From Dama dama (lineage: Eukaryota > Chordata > Mammalia > Artiodactyla > Cervidae), in assembly GCF_033118175.1 (NCBI RefSeq), contig NC_083699.1, forward strand, positions 47,403,001 through 47,467,000: a stretch of 64,000 nucleotides of DNA. The letters are read 5' to 3'. Shown piece by piece: positions 1-12,111 of the stretch. Every line of letters begins with the position of its first letter. Within the stretch, counting starts at the first letter, position 1. Position numbers and translations under genes: made by a program. The notes beneath the pieces are model-generated. The model was not told the DNA's origin. It was given only the letters and a program-made list of their open reading frames with translations, and searched no databases.

Positions 1-336
1 AATTAATTAATTTATTTGTCTGTGCTTGGTCTTCACTTCTGCATGGGCTTTTCTCCAGTTGTGAGTGGAGGCTCCTCTCTAGCTGTGGTGCAAGGGCTTC
101 TCACTGCAGTGGCTTCTCTTGTTCCAGGGCACAGGCTCGAGGGTGCTCAGGCTTCAGTACTTTCAGCATGTGGGCTCACTAGTTGTGACTCCCAGGCTCC
201 AGAGCACAGGCTCAATAGTTGTGGCTCACAGGCTTAGTTATTCTGTGGTATGTGGGATCTTCCTAAATCAGGAATCGAACCCATGTCTCCTGCATTGGCA
301 GGTGGATTCTTTAGCACTGAGCCATCAGGAAACCCC
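1..336 (-). mobile_element. CHR-type (tRNA-Glu-derived) SINE
   Basis: It reads on the complement from the head ggtttcctgatggctcagtg at the right end to an A-rich tail at the window's left edge. It may extend left of the window. Confidence 0.85.
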
Positions 337-1032
337 AAAGGAAAATATCTAAAGGGGAAAAAGTTACTAGAAATAAAAAGATGACTGTATAATGATAAAA
401 TATTCAATTTTCCAATAAGAATAACAATTTTAAGCTTCTATAAAACTAATTCTATAGCTTGAAAAATGAGCTGAAATGACAAAATTACATGGAAAATTTG
501 GCAAGATCACCATCTCATGAGCTATTTCAATACACATTTCTGTGATATTCAGAATAATCAGTAGAAAATAATTAAGGATATAAAAGATTTGAGCAACACA
601 GTTAACAAGCATGTAGAACTCTATATTAAATAACTACAGAATATATGGTGTTTTGAAGCATCTGTGGAATATCTACAAAAATGGACCATTAAAAATTAAA
701 TGCTGTGGGGTGAGTGCATGGATGAATAGGCAGAGCACAGTTTTTTTAGGGTACTGAAAATACTCTATTTAATACTATAATAGTAGATACATGTCATTAA
801 ACATTTGTCCAAACCTGTAGAATGTACAACACAGAGAGTAAACAGTAATGGAAACTTAGACTTTGGATGATATGATGGGTGGATGTAGGTTCATCAGTTA
901 TAACAAATGTACTACTCTGGTGGGGGATAATGGAGAGGCTATGCATTTATAGGGGTTGGGTATACATGGGAATACCTTCTTCTCAATTTTGCAGTGAATC
1001 TAAAACTGCTGTTGAAAAATTAAATAAAGTCT
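337..1032. other. AT-rich DNA without a gene
   Basis: Only short accidental frames are present. Some stretches look like decayed LINE 3' sequence (gggtggatgtaggttcatcag), but I cannot assign a family. Confidence 0.5.
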
Positions 1033-1211
1033 GGGGGTTTCTCTGGTGATCCAGTGGCTAAGACTCTGTGCTCCTAATGCAGAGGGCCCAAGTTTAACCC
1101 CTGGTCATGGAACTAGATCCCACATACCATAACTAAAGATCCCACATGCCGCAACTAAGACCCAGTGCAGCCAAATAAATAAATAAGTATTATAAAATAA
1201 ATAAAAATAAA
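1033..1211 (+). mobile_element. CHR-type SINE
   Basis: Head gggggtttctctggtgatccagtgg, body ending gtgcagccaaataaataaat, with an A-rich tail. A short duplication, aaataaagt, lies at 1022-1030 and again at the tail. Confidence 0.8.
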
Positions 1212-1640
1212 GTGTTAATCAAAAACTCAAATGCTTCAACCATAAACCATTAGTTGAAGAAGAAATTACAATGGAATTAGAAAATATTTAGAATCAAAAG
1301 CTGATGAAAATATTATATAACAAAACATGTGGGATGCAGTTAATATAGTATTTAGAGAAAATGTATAACCATAAATATTTCTCATAAGAAAATAAGCTCA
1401 AACACAAATGAGCTCAAAAGTCTCAAAATTAATGAGCTAAGTGTCCATATCAAAATAATACCCAAAAAAGTAAAAGGGAGATAAAACTACATATAAGAAA
1501 AAATTAATTTAAAAAAGATGAACAAGCCAGAATTTGATTTTTCAAAAATATTCATAATATTGACAAAATTCTGGTGAAAATGATTAAGAGATAAAAAAAG
1601 GAAGGCACAGATAATCAATATTAGGAATAGCACAACCAGA
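1212..1640 (+). mobile_element. Old L1 ORF2 fragment
   Basis: Diverged L1 sequence covering the region between endonuclease and RT (acatgtgggatgcagttaa, atttagagaaaatgtataa). Many stops. Confidence 0.6.
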
Positions 1641-1775
1641 AAAGGATATTTGTCATGCAATAAATATAAGTATATATATAAAGAATTCCTATACATGGTA
1701 AGAAGAAGACAGCCAATGGTTCAAAAGGAATTCCATAGAAGGAACACCTTTTCACAAACATCGGAAAAGGTGTTG

Positions 1776-1875
1776 AGGACTTCCCTGGTGGTCCGGTGAT
1801 TAGAACTCTGCTTTTCCACTGCAGTGGGCACATGCTTGATCCCTGGTCAGGGAACTAAGATCCTGTGTCGGCAAA
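1776..1875 (+). mobile_element. CHR-type SINE, 3'-shortened
   Basis: Contains ggacttccctggtggtccgg and gatccctggtcagggaact, the tRNA-derived head of the family. Confidence 0.8.
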
Positions 1876-2339
1876 AGAGAAGAGGTTAGTAATCAGGGAA
1901 ATAGATGCTAATACCTACAAGATTCACAAAATGAAACATCAGACAATACAAAGTATAAATGAGCATTACGAAACAGGGGCTCTCCACTATCTGTTAAGCG
2001 GTAGTGACCTTTGGGGAAGTTAGCCTTGTTTGATGAAGCTAAAAGTGTGCATACCCATATATATCTTTTGCCTTATGTTTTTTCTTAATCTTACTGAAAA
2101 TATTATTTCTTTTCTGAATTCTTTCTTCCTTTAACTACAACATCTTCACTTTAATATAAAATTTATCCTTCTTATTTTCTCATGATAATGAAGTTTGACT
2201 TTTTCTTTTTCAGTGGAGATTTAGTCCCTCATCTAGTTGATCTTAAACATTTTAGTATCAAGATTGTATTAAAAATATACTGAGGACCCCCAAAGAGCTA
2301 TTTATGTCAAGTATAGCTATTGCCATTTACCATATTAGA
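1876..2339. other. AT-rich DNA without a gene
   Basis: I see no gene or clear repeat here. Confidence 0.4.
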
Positions 2340-2660
2340 AATTAAAACTGAGAAATTTTTTTTAAGATAAAGTATGCATACCTTATGACTCAGAGATTCC
2401 AATTCTAGGTATGTACTTCAGAGAACTCTTGAATAAGAATCTTATAGCAGTTATTAAGAACAAAAAAGAAAAAGCTTGTAACCCCCTGGCAATAACCTAG
2501 CTGGTAAATAACAGTAGAAGGGTAAGCTTTAGTATATTCACCAGTGGAATAAATATAGCAATGATAGGAACTGCAGCTACAGAGAACAACCTGGTGAATA
2601 CCATTATCAAATGTTGAATAAAAAAAGCAAATCATTAATGAGTTACATGAAGAATTACTA
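2340..2660 (+). mobile_element. Old L1 3' ORF2 fragment
   Basis: Diverged form of the L1 region following the RT (accttatgactcagagattcc, caataacctagctgg, ccagtggaataaatatagc). Confidence 0.6.
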
Positions 2661-2694
2661 AAATTCAAACACAGTTATAAACACTGAATTATTT

Positions 2695-3130
2695 ACAGTG
2701 TGACAGTCAGTTTTTTTGTGTCCACTTGGCTAGGCTAGAGTTCCAAGTTATTCAATCAAACACTAAGTGTTGCTGTGAAGGTATCTTATAGATGCATAAA
2801 AGCCCATTATCAGTTGATTTTAAGTAAGGGGGATTATTTCAATAATAATCTGTGCAGACCTGATGCAATCAGTTGAAAGGCCTTCAGAGCAGAACCAAGG
2901 TTTTCCTAAATAAGAAGAAACTCTCCACAGTGGACTGCAGCTTCAACTTCTGCCCAAAAGTTGCAGCCTGCCTTTCCTAATAGCCTGCCCTACAGATTTC
3001 AGACTTGCCTAGCCAGCCCCACAAATCCATAAGCCAATTCACTGCAATAAATCTTAAGACTGGTCTCCTACTGATTCTTTTTCTCTGGTTGACCCTTGAC
3101 TTTTGGATTTTGGTACTGGAGGTGGTTCTG
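2695..3130 (+). repeat. Old mammalian interspersed repeat, class not assigned
   Basis: The text (gtgtccacttggctaggct ... acagatttcagacttgcc ... caataaatcttaagac) matches a well-known ancient repeat type. It continues at 3912 after the nested SINE/BovB. I do not commit to a family name. Confidence 0.5.
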
Positions 3131-3141
3131 GAGGAACAGAA

Positions 3142-3900
3142 CTTTTTTTTTTTTTTAATTTATTTGGCTACATTTGGTCTTAGTTGTGGCAGAGGGGATC
3201 TTTTCAGTTCAGTTCAGTCCCACTCTTTGTGACCCCATGGACTGCAGCATGCCAGGCTTCCTTGTCCATCACCAACTCCCGGAGCTTGCTCAAACTCATG
3301 TCCAACAATTCAGTGATGCCATCCAACCATCTCATCCTCTGTCGTCCCCTCCTCCTCCTGCCTTCAATCTTTCCCAGCATCAGGGTCTTTTCAAATGAGT
3401 CAGTTCTTTATATCAGGTTGCCAAATTATTGGAGCTTCACCTTCAGCATCAGACCTTCCAATGAATATTCAGGACTGATTTCCTTTACGATTGACTGGTT
3501 TGATCTCCTTGCAATCCAAGGGACTCACAAGAGTCTTCTCCAACACCACAGTTCAAAGCATCAATTCTTTGGTGCTCAGCCTTCTTTATGATCCAACTCT
3601 CACATCCATACATGACTACTGGAAAAAACCATAGCTTAGAGCTTTGTCAGTAAAGTAATGTCTCTGCTTTTTAATACGCTGTCTAAGTTTGTCATAGTCT
3701 TTCTTTCAAAGAGCAAGCATCTTTTAATTTCGCGGCTGTAGTCACCATCTGCAGTGATGTTAGGGCCCAAGAAAATAAAGTCTGTCACTGTTTCCATTGT
3801 TTCCCCATCTATTTACCATGAAGTGATGGGACCGGATACCAGGATGTGAACTCTTGAGTTGCAGCATGTGGGATTTAGTTCCCACCAGGAAATTACCCTA
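3142..3900 (-). mobile_element. CHR-type tRNA-derived SINE split by a BovB fragment
   Basis: The T-run and tttatttggctac...gtcttagttgtggc (3142-3204) and the continuation gagttgcagcatgtgggatttagttccc (about 3855-3895) are one SINE in minus orientation. The outer target duplication is gaggaacagaa at 3131-3141 and 3901-3911. Confidence 0.8.
3205..3845 (-). mobile_element. BovB 3' fragment (minus) nested in a CHR-type SINE
   Basis: This is the complement of the BovB 3' end, from cagttcagttcag to the region around ccatgaagtgatggg. It is about 640 bp, degraded, with no useful frame. It splits the SINE listed at 3142-3900. Confidence 0.88.
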
Positions 3901-3911
3901 GAGGAACAGAA

Positions 3912-4449
3912 TCTTAAGGATGAATTCTCTGAATACATCCTGGATTTTCTGGAACTGCATCTGTGGTCTGATTAGAGTTCAAGGCACTAATGACTCTATT
4001 TCACATAGTAAAGAGGGTACTGGTAGTCCATGGAGGGATGATATTAGAGACATGAAAAATATTGGGGTTGGATACTCCAGGCAAGGTTTTGAGTGATGTT
4101 CAAACATTTTTAGTTAAACTGAATAGTATAATGAGAGTGCCTGGTAGTTCCTAACTGTGCTGGACAAAGTGGGAAAAGAAAAGGATGAGCTCATGACTTC
4201 AAATTCCCAGCGCAGGATCCTCATAAAATGACCCCAAAACTTGCTGAAAAACAAACCCAGTATCTCACCCAGTGAGTGGCTGAGTTACAAGGCAAATTAA
4301 ATTCCCAGTTTCAATGGTATCTACTGTTAAAAGGAGGGCATTGACTGGGAAGAGATGGAATACTGTATGTTGAGATGAGAACAAATTGCAAGACCCTGAC
4401 AGAGATAGGGATGTTGAGTCCCTGAATTCTGATGAGACTATTTGACCAG
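3912..4449. other. Gene-free sequence
   Basis: The first bases finish the old repeat interrupted at 3131. The rest looks like old transposon-derived or unique DNA without a supported gene. Confidence 0.4.
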
Positions 4450-4671
4450 GCTTCCCTAGTGGCTCAGAGGTTAAAGGATCTGCCTCCAATGCAGGAAACC
4501 CGGGTTCAATCCCTGGGTCAGGAAGATCCCCTGGAGAAGGAAATGGCAACCCACTCCAGTATTCTTGCCTGGAGAATCCCATGGATGGAGGAGCTTGGTA
4601 GGCTACAGTCCACGGGGTCGCAAAGAGTCGGACACACAACTGAGCAACTTGACTTGACTTCACTTCACTTC
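4450..4671 (+). mobile_element. Bov-tA SINE
   Basis: Head gcttccctagtggctcag, diagnostic ggagaaggaaatggcaaccc, and the tail tracts gacttgacttcacttcactt. Confidence 0.92.
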
Positions 4672-5930
4672 TAAGGCATCTGAGGGGATTAACTCTGCAT
4701 TGAAAACTGTAGTGGCCTCCCTGAAGCAGCTGCTTTGCAAGACGGTGCTGTTCCTCCTCAGGACACTCCCCCACCACTCCGTTTGCTTCTATATCTATCA
4801 TTAGACTCGAGCAAGTCCCAGCACATCCCTAAAGGTGAGGTACGAAGTGTAACCCACAGGGAGGTATGCTCTACCCCGAAGGCTGCACGATTTTCCTAGT
4901 TTAGCAGACAGATGGCCAGGGAATATATAATTTAATGTCAGAGTGCAGTCACTATGCAAGACCTGCTCCCCAGCCCCAGGAGGGGCAGAGGACACACTTT
5001 TCACCAGCAAAGGAATTGACGTCCCTCCCACCCCTGCAGCCTCCCCCCACCAAGCCAGGCAGAGATGAGGAGGGCCATGACTCACCCTTACCAGTACTTT
5101 TCCGAGTTCCTCTGATCAGACCAGTGTCATGTGCCCAACCCTGAACCAATCATTGTGGCCAGGGGGATGGCAAATGTTATTTGACTTAAACCTTTCAGGA
5201 TCTATACCTGGCTTTGGGCATGGAATTAAATCCCAAGCCACATAGCTAAAAATAGGTGATAGAGGGTGAGGAGTGCAAGTTCTGAATGTGAAGTCTAAGT
5301 GCTGTTATCTGGAAGGGGGAATAGATGGTGAGCATTAAACAGGATGAATTTCCTGTTGCTACAGAAGGAAAACAGTACAGACTCAGGACCCAGGCTTGTT
5401 CTGTAACTACTCACAGCAGAGCAGGGCAGGCTGGTTTCTGTGCTCCCAGTCAGCATAATGGATTTGGTATTTTAATCTAATCATGCGGTAAAAGTTCTTT
5501 ACTTAGAGAAAAGCTTCAAACTCATGCTAAATGTATCTTGACAATTGGACTAAACCAAATCCTGTTTGTTTTAGTAGTCAGTAGAAGTGTTGGAGGAGAC
5601 CATGGAGAGCATGTGACCCACGAGCTGGACTCTGGCCACCAGAGGCCCCTAACCCCCTCCCCATCTTTGGAATGCGTGTTCTGCTTGCCTTCCTCACGCC
5701 AGAAGCTGCCCAAGGACAGAACTCTGAAATAGTCCTGTGGTGCTGAGACTGTCTGGACAGTGTACATAATGGAGCCCAGTTTAGTCCTCTGTATAAACTT
5801 TAGGATTCTGGCAGGCGGTGTGTGGAGGTCTGTTATCCTGCAGCCACCCAAGACAAGCCTGGTAAGTAGGTTCTCTTGCTTCTTAAACCTGCCACCTACC
5901 AATCTGCAGTGGTCTACCTCTTTCTTCTGG
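4672..5930. other. Mostly unique DNA without a recognised gene
   Basis: A moderately GC-rich patch at 4930-5110 gives overlapping frames on both strands, but none resembles a known protein and there is no splice context. A non-coding first exon of PIGZ could lie anywhere upstream of 15490, and I could not place it. Confidence 0.4.
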
Positions 5931-6131
5931 TCTTCCCTGGTGGCTCAGCTGGGAAAGAATCCTCCTGCAATGTGAGAGACCAGGGTTCGCTTCCTGGGTT
6001 GGGAGGATCCCGTGGAGAAGGGAATGACAATGCACTCCAGTATTCTGGCCTGGAGAATTCCATGGACTGTATAGTCCATGGGATTGCAAAGAGCTGGAAA
6101 TGTCTGAGCAACTTTCACTTCACTTCACTTC
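5931..6131 (+). mobile_element. Bov-tA SINE
   Basis: Typical head and body with cacttcacttcactt tail. The exact 12-bp target duplication acctctttcttc lies at 5916-5927 and 6132-6143. Confidence 0.92.
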
Positions 6132-6325
6132 ACCTCTTTCTTCAGGCTTTCCAGGCCCCTCACCTATGGGGCATTTCAGAAGCTCCTAAGGAGACTGTGA
6201 ACTAACACCTAGGTGTCTGGAGCAGCTTGGATTTATTATTTGTGCCTCAACTGAAAACAGCAACAGCAGTCTCCCATTGGTCACTCACACATGTGGACTC
6301 TGTATACTAAGTGCCCACCGTATGT

Positions 6326-6540
6326 GCGTGTGTGCATGTATGCTCAGTTGTTTCCGACTCTTTGTGGCCCTATGCACTGTAGCCCGCCAGGCTCCTCTGT
6401 CCATAGAATTTTCCAGACAAGAATACTGGAGTGGGTTGCCATTTCCTACTCCAAGGGAATCTTCCTAACCTAGGGATTGAACCGTCATCTCTTGCATATC
6501 CTGCATTGGCAGGTGGATTCTGGACCAATGACCACCATGC
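6326..6540 (-). mobile_element. Bov-tA-type SINE (minus)
   Basis: Complement of the family (tgctcagttgtttccgactc, gtgggttgccatttcc). The tRNA head is degraded. Confidence 0.88.
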
Positions 6541-6559
6541 ATCAGCTCTCAAATCTCCC

Positions 6560-6680
6560 TCAACTCTATGAGCTTAATATTATCATCTGACTTTCTCAAT
6601 GAGGAGTCTGAGGTTAGGGATATAGGCAACTTGTCCAAGGCAACAAGCTACCTAAGGGCAGAGTTGGGATCTTAGCCAGG
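6560..6680 (-). repeat. MIR fragment
   Basis: Complement-type MIR core (ctcaatgaggagtctgaggtt, caacttgtccaaggcaacaagc). Confidence 0.65.
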
Positions 6681-6851
6681 CCTGCAGGCCTGCAAAGTTT
6701 GTCCTCTATGATGGATATTGTGCTTCTCCCCACCCCTGTCTCCACCGCAAGTCCCTGCACTGTCTTGCAGTATCATATTGCAAAAAAATACTGATTAAAC
6801 CTTTGCATCCCAGTACTAAGTTTGACTTCATCTTCTATCTAAAAGATATCT
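6681..6851. other. Short gene-free stretch
   Basis: I see nothing assignable here. Confidence 0.4.
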
Positions 6852-7055
6852 GACTTCCCTGGTGGCTCAGACGGTAAAGCATCTGCCTATGATGTGGGAG
6901 ACCTGGGTTCAATCCCTGGGTTGGGAAGATCCTCTGGAGAAGGAAATGGCAACCCACTCCAGTACTCTTGCCTGGAAAATCCCATGGACAGAGGAGCCTG
7001 GTAGGCTACAGTCCATGGGGTCGCAAAGAGTCAGACACGACTGAGTGACTAAACT
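6852..7055 (+). mobile_element. Bov-tA SINE
   Basis: Close to consensus: gacttccctggtggctcag, ggagaaggaaatggcaaccc, gtcagacacgactgagtgac. Confidence 0.93.
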
Positions 7056-7354
7056 TTCTTTTCTATCTGAAAACTCTAAAAGTCAGGATATTCACTGGCT
7101 CTGGAAAAACAGTCTGTATGATTCAGTTGTAAAGTTCAAGCCAAGGCCCCAAAACTTATCTTTTAAGTTCTGTGAGGTTTTAGTATCAGGAGGCTCCTGG
7201 TTGGCATCTGCCAGATCCCTGTTCTGTTGCTTCACTTTGTCTTGTCTCCTCTGTTGTGACTTGATATCACACCTGTGAACAATAGCTGTTTAAGTTCAAG
7301 CTTTGAAATATCAAAGCCAGGCAGCAGTTACCATGTTTTTCTGGAGCAGTAACA
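7056..7354. other. Gene-free sequence left of BovB copy 1
   Basis: I see no gene. The last 46 bp before the BovB (from 7355) are its duplicated target. Confidence 0.4.
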
Positions 7355-7400
7355 AACACGTTGTCAGACCTGTTTTTCTATTCACCCGCAATGATACACT
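7355..7400 (+). repeat. 46-bp target duplication of BovB copy 1, left copy
   Basis: Pairs with 11169-11214; 41 of 46 positions agree (shared ttgtcagacctgtttttct and atgatacact). Confidence 0.85.
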
Positions 7401-10400
7401 CTACCTCTGGCAGAGGCGTGGGCAGTGGCCTGCTGCAGGGTTGGGGCATTCAGTGCTGCAGTGCATGCATGGGACCTTTTGAAGGAGGTCACCATTATCT
7501 TCATTTCCCCCACCATGTTTGGTTTCAGGTCAAACAACAGCAAGGGAACAGAGCCCTGCCCATCAACAGAAAATTGGATTAAAGGTTTACTGAGCATGGC
7601 CCCACCCATCAGAACAAAACCCAGTTTCCCCCACAGTCAGTTTCACCCATCAGGAAGCTTCCATAAGCCTCTTATCCTTATCTTTCAGAGGGCAGACAGA
7701 ATGAAAATCACAAACACAGAAAACTAAGCAAACTGATCACATGGACCACAGCCTGTCTAGCTCAATGAAAGTATGAGCCATGCCCTGTAGGGCCATCCAA
7801 GACAGGTCATGGTGGAGAGGTCTGACAGAATGTGGTCCCCTGGAGAAGGGAATGGCAACCCACTTCAGTATTCTTACCTTGAGAACCCCATGAACAGTAT
7901 GAAAAGGCAAAAAGATAGGACACTGAAAGATGAACTCCCCAGGTTGGTAGGTGCCCAATATGGTACTGGAGAAGACAACTTCTCCAAACTGGAGACATAA
8001 TTCCAGAAAGAATGAAGAGATGGAGCCAAAGAGAAAACAATGCCCAGTTAAGGATGTGACTGGTGATGGAAGTAAAGTCCGATGCTGTAAAGAACAATAT
8101 TGCATAGGAACCTGGAATATAAGATTCATGCTGCTGCTGCTGCTGTTGCTGCTAAGTCACTTCAGTCGTGTCCGACTCTGTGCGACCCCATCCCTGGGAT
8201 TCTCCAGGCAAGAACACTGGAGTGGGTTGCCATTTCCTTCTCCAATGCATAAAAGTGAAAAGTGAAAGTGAAGTCACTCAGTCGTGTCCAACTCTTCGCG
8301 ACCCCATGGACTGCAGCCCACCAGGCTCCTCTGTCCGTGGGATTTTCCAGGCAAGAGTACTGGAGTGGGGTGCCATTGCCTTCTCTGATAAGGTCCATGA
8401 ATCAAGGTAGATTAGAAGTGGTCAAACAGGAGATGGCAAGAGTGAACGTCGACATTCTAGGAATCAGTGAACTAAAATGGACTAGAATAGGTGAATTTAA
8501 TGCAGACGACCATTATATCTTCTACTGTGGGCAAGAATTCCTTAGATGAAATTGAGTAGCCCTTACAGTCAACAAGACAGTCCAAAATGTAGTACTTGGA
8601 TGCAATCTCAAAAATGACAGAACGATCTCTGTTTGTTTCCAAGGCAAACCATTCAATATCACAGTAATCCAAGTCTATGCCCCAACCAGTAATGCTGAAG
8701 AAGCTGAAGTTGAATGGTTCTATGAAGACCTACAAGACCTTTTGGAACTAACACCCAAAAAAGATGTCCTTTTCATTAAAAGGGACTGGAATGCAAAAGT
8801 AGGAAGTCAAGAGATACCTGGAGTAACAGGCAAATTTGGCCTTGGAGTACAAAATGAAGCAGGGCAAGAGTTTTGCCAAGAGAATGCACTGATCGTAACA
8901 AACACCCTCTCTCAACAACACAAAAGAAGACTCTACACATGGACATCACCAGGTGGCCAACACTGAAATCAGATTGATTATATTCTTTGCATCCAAAGAT
9001 GGAGAAGCTCTATACAGTCAGCAAAAATAAGACCAGGAGCTGACCGTGGCTCAGATCATGAACTTCTTATTGCCAAATTCAGACTTAAAGAAAGTAGGGA
9101 AAACCACTAGACCATTCAGGTATGACCTAAATCAAATCCTTTACGTTTATACACTGGAAGTAACAAATAGATTCAAGTATTAGATCTGATAGACAGAGTG
9201 CCTGAAGAACTATGGACAGGGGTTCATGACATTGTACAGGAGGCAGTGATCAAGACCATCCCCAAGAAAAAGAAATACAAAAAGGCAAAATGGTTGTCTG
9301 AGGAGGTCTTACAGATAGCTGAGAATATAAGAGAAGCTAAAGGCAAAGGATAAAAGGAAAGATATACCCATTTGAATGCAGAGTTCCAAAGAATAGCAAG
9401 GAGAGATAAGAAAGCCTTCCTCAGCGATCAATGCAAAGAAATAGAGGAAAACAATAGAATGGGAAAGACTAGAGATCTCGTCAAGAAAATTAGAGATACC
9501 AAGGGAACATTTCATGCAAAGATGGGCACAATAAAGGACAGAAATGGTATGGACCTAATAGGAGCAGAAGATACTAAGAAGAGGTGGCAAGAATACACAG
9601 AAGAATGATACAAAAAGGATCTTCATGACCCAGATAACCACCACGATGATGTGATCACTCAACTAGAGTCAGACATCCTGGAATGCAAAGTGAAGTGGGC
9701 CTTCGGAAGCATCACTATGAACAAAGCTAGTGGAGGCGATGGAATTCCAGCTGAGCTATTTCAAATCCTAAAAGATGATGCTGTGAAAGTGCTGCACTCA
9801 ATATGCCAGCAAATTTTGAAAACTCAGCCATGGCCACAGGACTGGACAAGGTCAGTTTTCATTCCAATCCCAAAGAAAGGCAATGCCAAAGAATATTCAA
9901 ACTACTGCACAATTACACTCATCTCACACGCTAGCTAAGTAATGCTCAAAATTCTCCAAGCCAGGCTTCAATAGTACGTGAACCAAGAACTTCCAGACAT
10001 TCAAGCTAGATTTAGAAAAAGCAGAGGAACCAGAGATCAAATTGCCAATGTCCGCTGAATCACTGAAAAAGCAAGAGAATTCCAGAAAAACATCTACTTC
10101 TGCTTTATTGACTACACCAAAGCCTTTGACTATGTGGATCACAACAAACTGGAAAATCCTTAAAGAGATGGTAAATTCTTAAACAGATCACCTTACCTGC
10201 CTCCTGAGAAATCTGTATGCAGGTCAAGAAGCAACAGTTAGAACTGGACATGGAACAACAGACTGGTTCCAAATTGGGAAAGGAGTATGCCAAGATGGTA
10301 TATTGTCACCCTGCTTATTTAACTTATATGCAGAGTACATCATGCAAAATACTGGGTTGGATGAAACAGCTGGAATCAAGATTGCCGGGAGAAATATCAA

Positions 10401-11168
10401 TAACCTCAGATATGCAGATGATACCACCCTTATGGCAGAAAGTGAAGAACAACTAAAGAGCCTCTTGATGAAAGTGAAAGAGGAGCGTGAAAAAACTGGC
10501 TTAAAACTCAACATTCCAAAAAGGAAGATCATGGCATCCAGTCCCATCACTTCATGGCAAATAGATGGGAAAACAATGGAAACAGTGAGAGACTATTTTT
10601 GGGGGCTCCAACCTCACTGCAGATGGTGATTGCAGCCATAAAATTAAAAGATACTTACTCCTTGGAAGAAAAGCTATGACCAACCTAGATAGCATATTAA
10701 AAAGCAGAGACATTACTTTGCCGACAAAGGTCCATCTAGTTAAAGCTATGGTTTTTCCAGTAGTCATGTATGGATGTGAGAGCTGAACCATAGAGAAAGC
10801 CGAGTGCCGAAGAATTGGTGCTTTTTGAACTGTGGTGTTGGAGAAGACTCTTGAGAGTCCCTTGGACTGCAAGAAGATCAAACCAGTCAATCCTAAAGGA
10901 AATCAATCCTGAATATTCATTGGAAGGACTGATGCTGAAGCTGAAACTCCAATACTTTGGCCACCTGATCTGAAGGACTGACTCCTTGGAAACCCTGATG
11001 CTGGGAAAGATTGAAGGCAGAAGAAGGGGACAACAGAGGATGAGATGGTTGGATGGCATCACCGACTCATTGGACATGAGTTTGAGCAAGCTCTAGGAGT
11101 TGGTGATGGACAGGGAAGCCTGGCGTGCTGCATTCCATGGGGGTCTCAGAGAGCAACTGAACTGACTG
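7401..11168 (+). mobile_element. BovB LINE copy 1, near full length, with a Bov-A2 SINE inside
   Basis: This is an RTE-clade BovB in the + orientation, from the 5' region (ccaccatgtttggtttcaggtcaaac) through endonuclease, reverse transcriptase (YADD near 10409-10420) and the 3' end (ggagttggtgatggacaggg, actgaactgactg). Many frameshifts and stops leave only short frames, so it is dead. About 3.5 kb without the SINE at 8131-8387. It is bounded by a 46-bp direct repeat, 7355-7400 and 11169-11214. Confidence 0.9.
8131..8387 (-). mobile_element. Bov-A2 SINE (dimeric) inserted in BovB copy 1
   Basis: Two related units are joined, as in the ruminant Bov-A2 family: the first ends ttccttctccaatgcat and the second starts agtgaaagtgaagtcactcag. 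The tail is a (CTG)n-type microsatellite at 8131-8153. A 12-bp target duplication with two differences flanks it (8119-8130 and 8388-8399). Confidence 0.9.
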
Positions 11169-11214
11169 AACACTTTGTCAGACCTGTTTTTCTGTTCACC
11201 TGTGATGATACACT
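11169..11214 (+). repeat. 46-bp target duplication of BovB copy 1, right copy
   Basis: Pairs with 7355-7400; it begins immediately after the BovB 3' terminus actgactga. Confidence 0.85.
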
Positions 11215-11309
11215 GTTGTTGATGAAAAGGTCCATTGTGCAGTCAACTCAGATTGCCACTGATCTTTGAGTCAAGAGAGTGAGAATCCCCATCAGGAAGA
11301 GTCCATTTG

Positions 11310-11835
11310 GGTTGGTTTAACAAGATACCACAGCCTTATAAACAACATAACCTACACTTATCCCTTATTAACAACATAACCTTATTTCTCACAGTTCTGG
11401 AGGCTGAAAGTCTGAGATTATGTTTCTGGCATAATGAGGGCCTTCTTCCCAGTTCATAATCAGCAACTTCTCACTATGTCCTCACTATGTGGTGGAAGCA
11501 GTGAGAGAGCTATTTTATAAATGCCTGGTGTCTCTTATAAGAACACTAATCTTTTTTTTTTTTTTAATTTTTTTTATTAGTTGGAGGCTAATTACTTCAC
11601 AACATTTCAGTGGGTTTTGTCATACATTGATATGAATCAGCCATGGATTTACACGTCTTCCCCATCCCAATCCCCGCTCCCACCTCCCTCTCCACCGGAT
11701 TCCTCTCGAAACATCCCACCCTTGCCTTCTCCCATAATCTTATTCATGAGGGATCCACCCTCATGACCTAAGCAGCTCCCGAACGCTCCACTTCCTGACA
11801 TCATCACATTAGAATTTCAACATATAAATTTGGGA
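11310..11835 (+). repeat. Old mammalian interspersed repeat, interrupted by an L1 end
   Basis: Familiar ancient-repeat text (ctcacagttctggaggctg, aagtctgagattatg, cttataagaacactaatc ... ttattcatgagggatcc, accctcatgaccta, acatcatcacattagaatttc). Class not assigned. Confidence 0.55.
11552..11735 (-). mobile_element. 3' terminal fragment of a young L1 (minus)
   Basis: The stretch begins with a T-run and continues as the complement of the bovine L1 3' end (attagttggaggctaattac... to the CT-rich region). Only about 170 bp remain. It interrupts an old mammalian repeat at 11310-11835 (actaatc | ttattcatgaggg). Confidence 0.88.
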
Positions 11836-12111
11836 AGCACTGTTTCCATCACCTTCCAAAAGGTAGGTTCCAAGGTGTATGAAATTTGGAGGGAGTAAAC
11901 TGGAGACAATGAAGTCAAATGTAGTAAATTTTTTGCAGAGAAATGGGTGGAATACTTTGAAGTTCTTAAGTTTTCAGAACTGTAAGAGCCAGGCTGCCAT
12001 GCTTGCTTGTAAATAGGAGCTGGTGAGTAGAATGGGGCTGGAGACCCAGATTTGGAAGGTACTTTAATCCTACTTGCAAATATTGTATTTAGACACTTAA
12101 CAAATATGGTT
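11836..12111. other. Short gene-free stretch
   Basis: No gene or assignable repeat was seen. Confidence 0.35.

Noticed and set aside
6852..7055. tRNA-like heads of the SINEs as tRNA genes
   Set aside because: They are degenerate tRNA-derived SINE promoters followed by SINE bodies; no intact cloverleaf was identified.
8131..8387. Repeated Bov-A units as a CRISPR-like array
   Set aside because: The two units are the normal dimer of Bov-A2, and the organism is a mammal.
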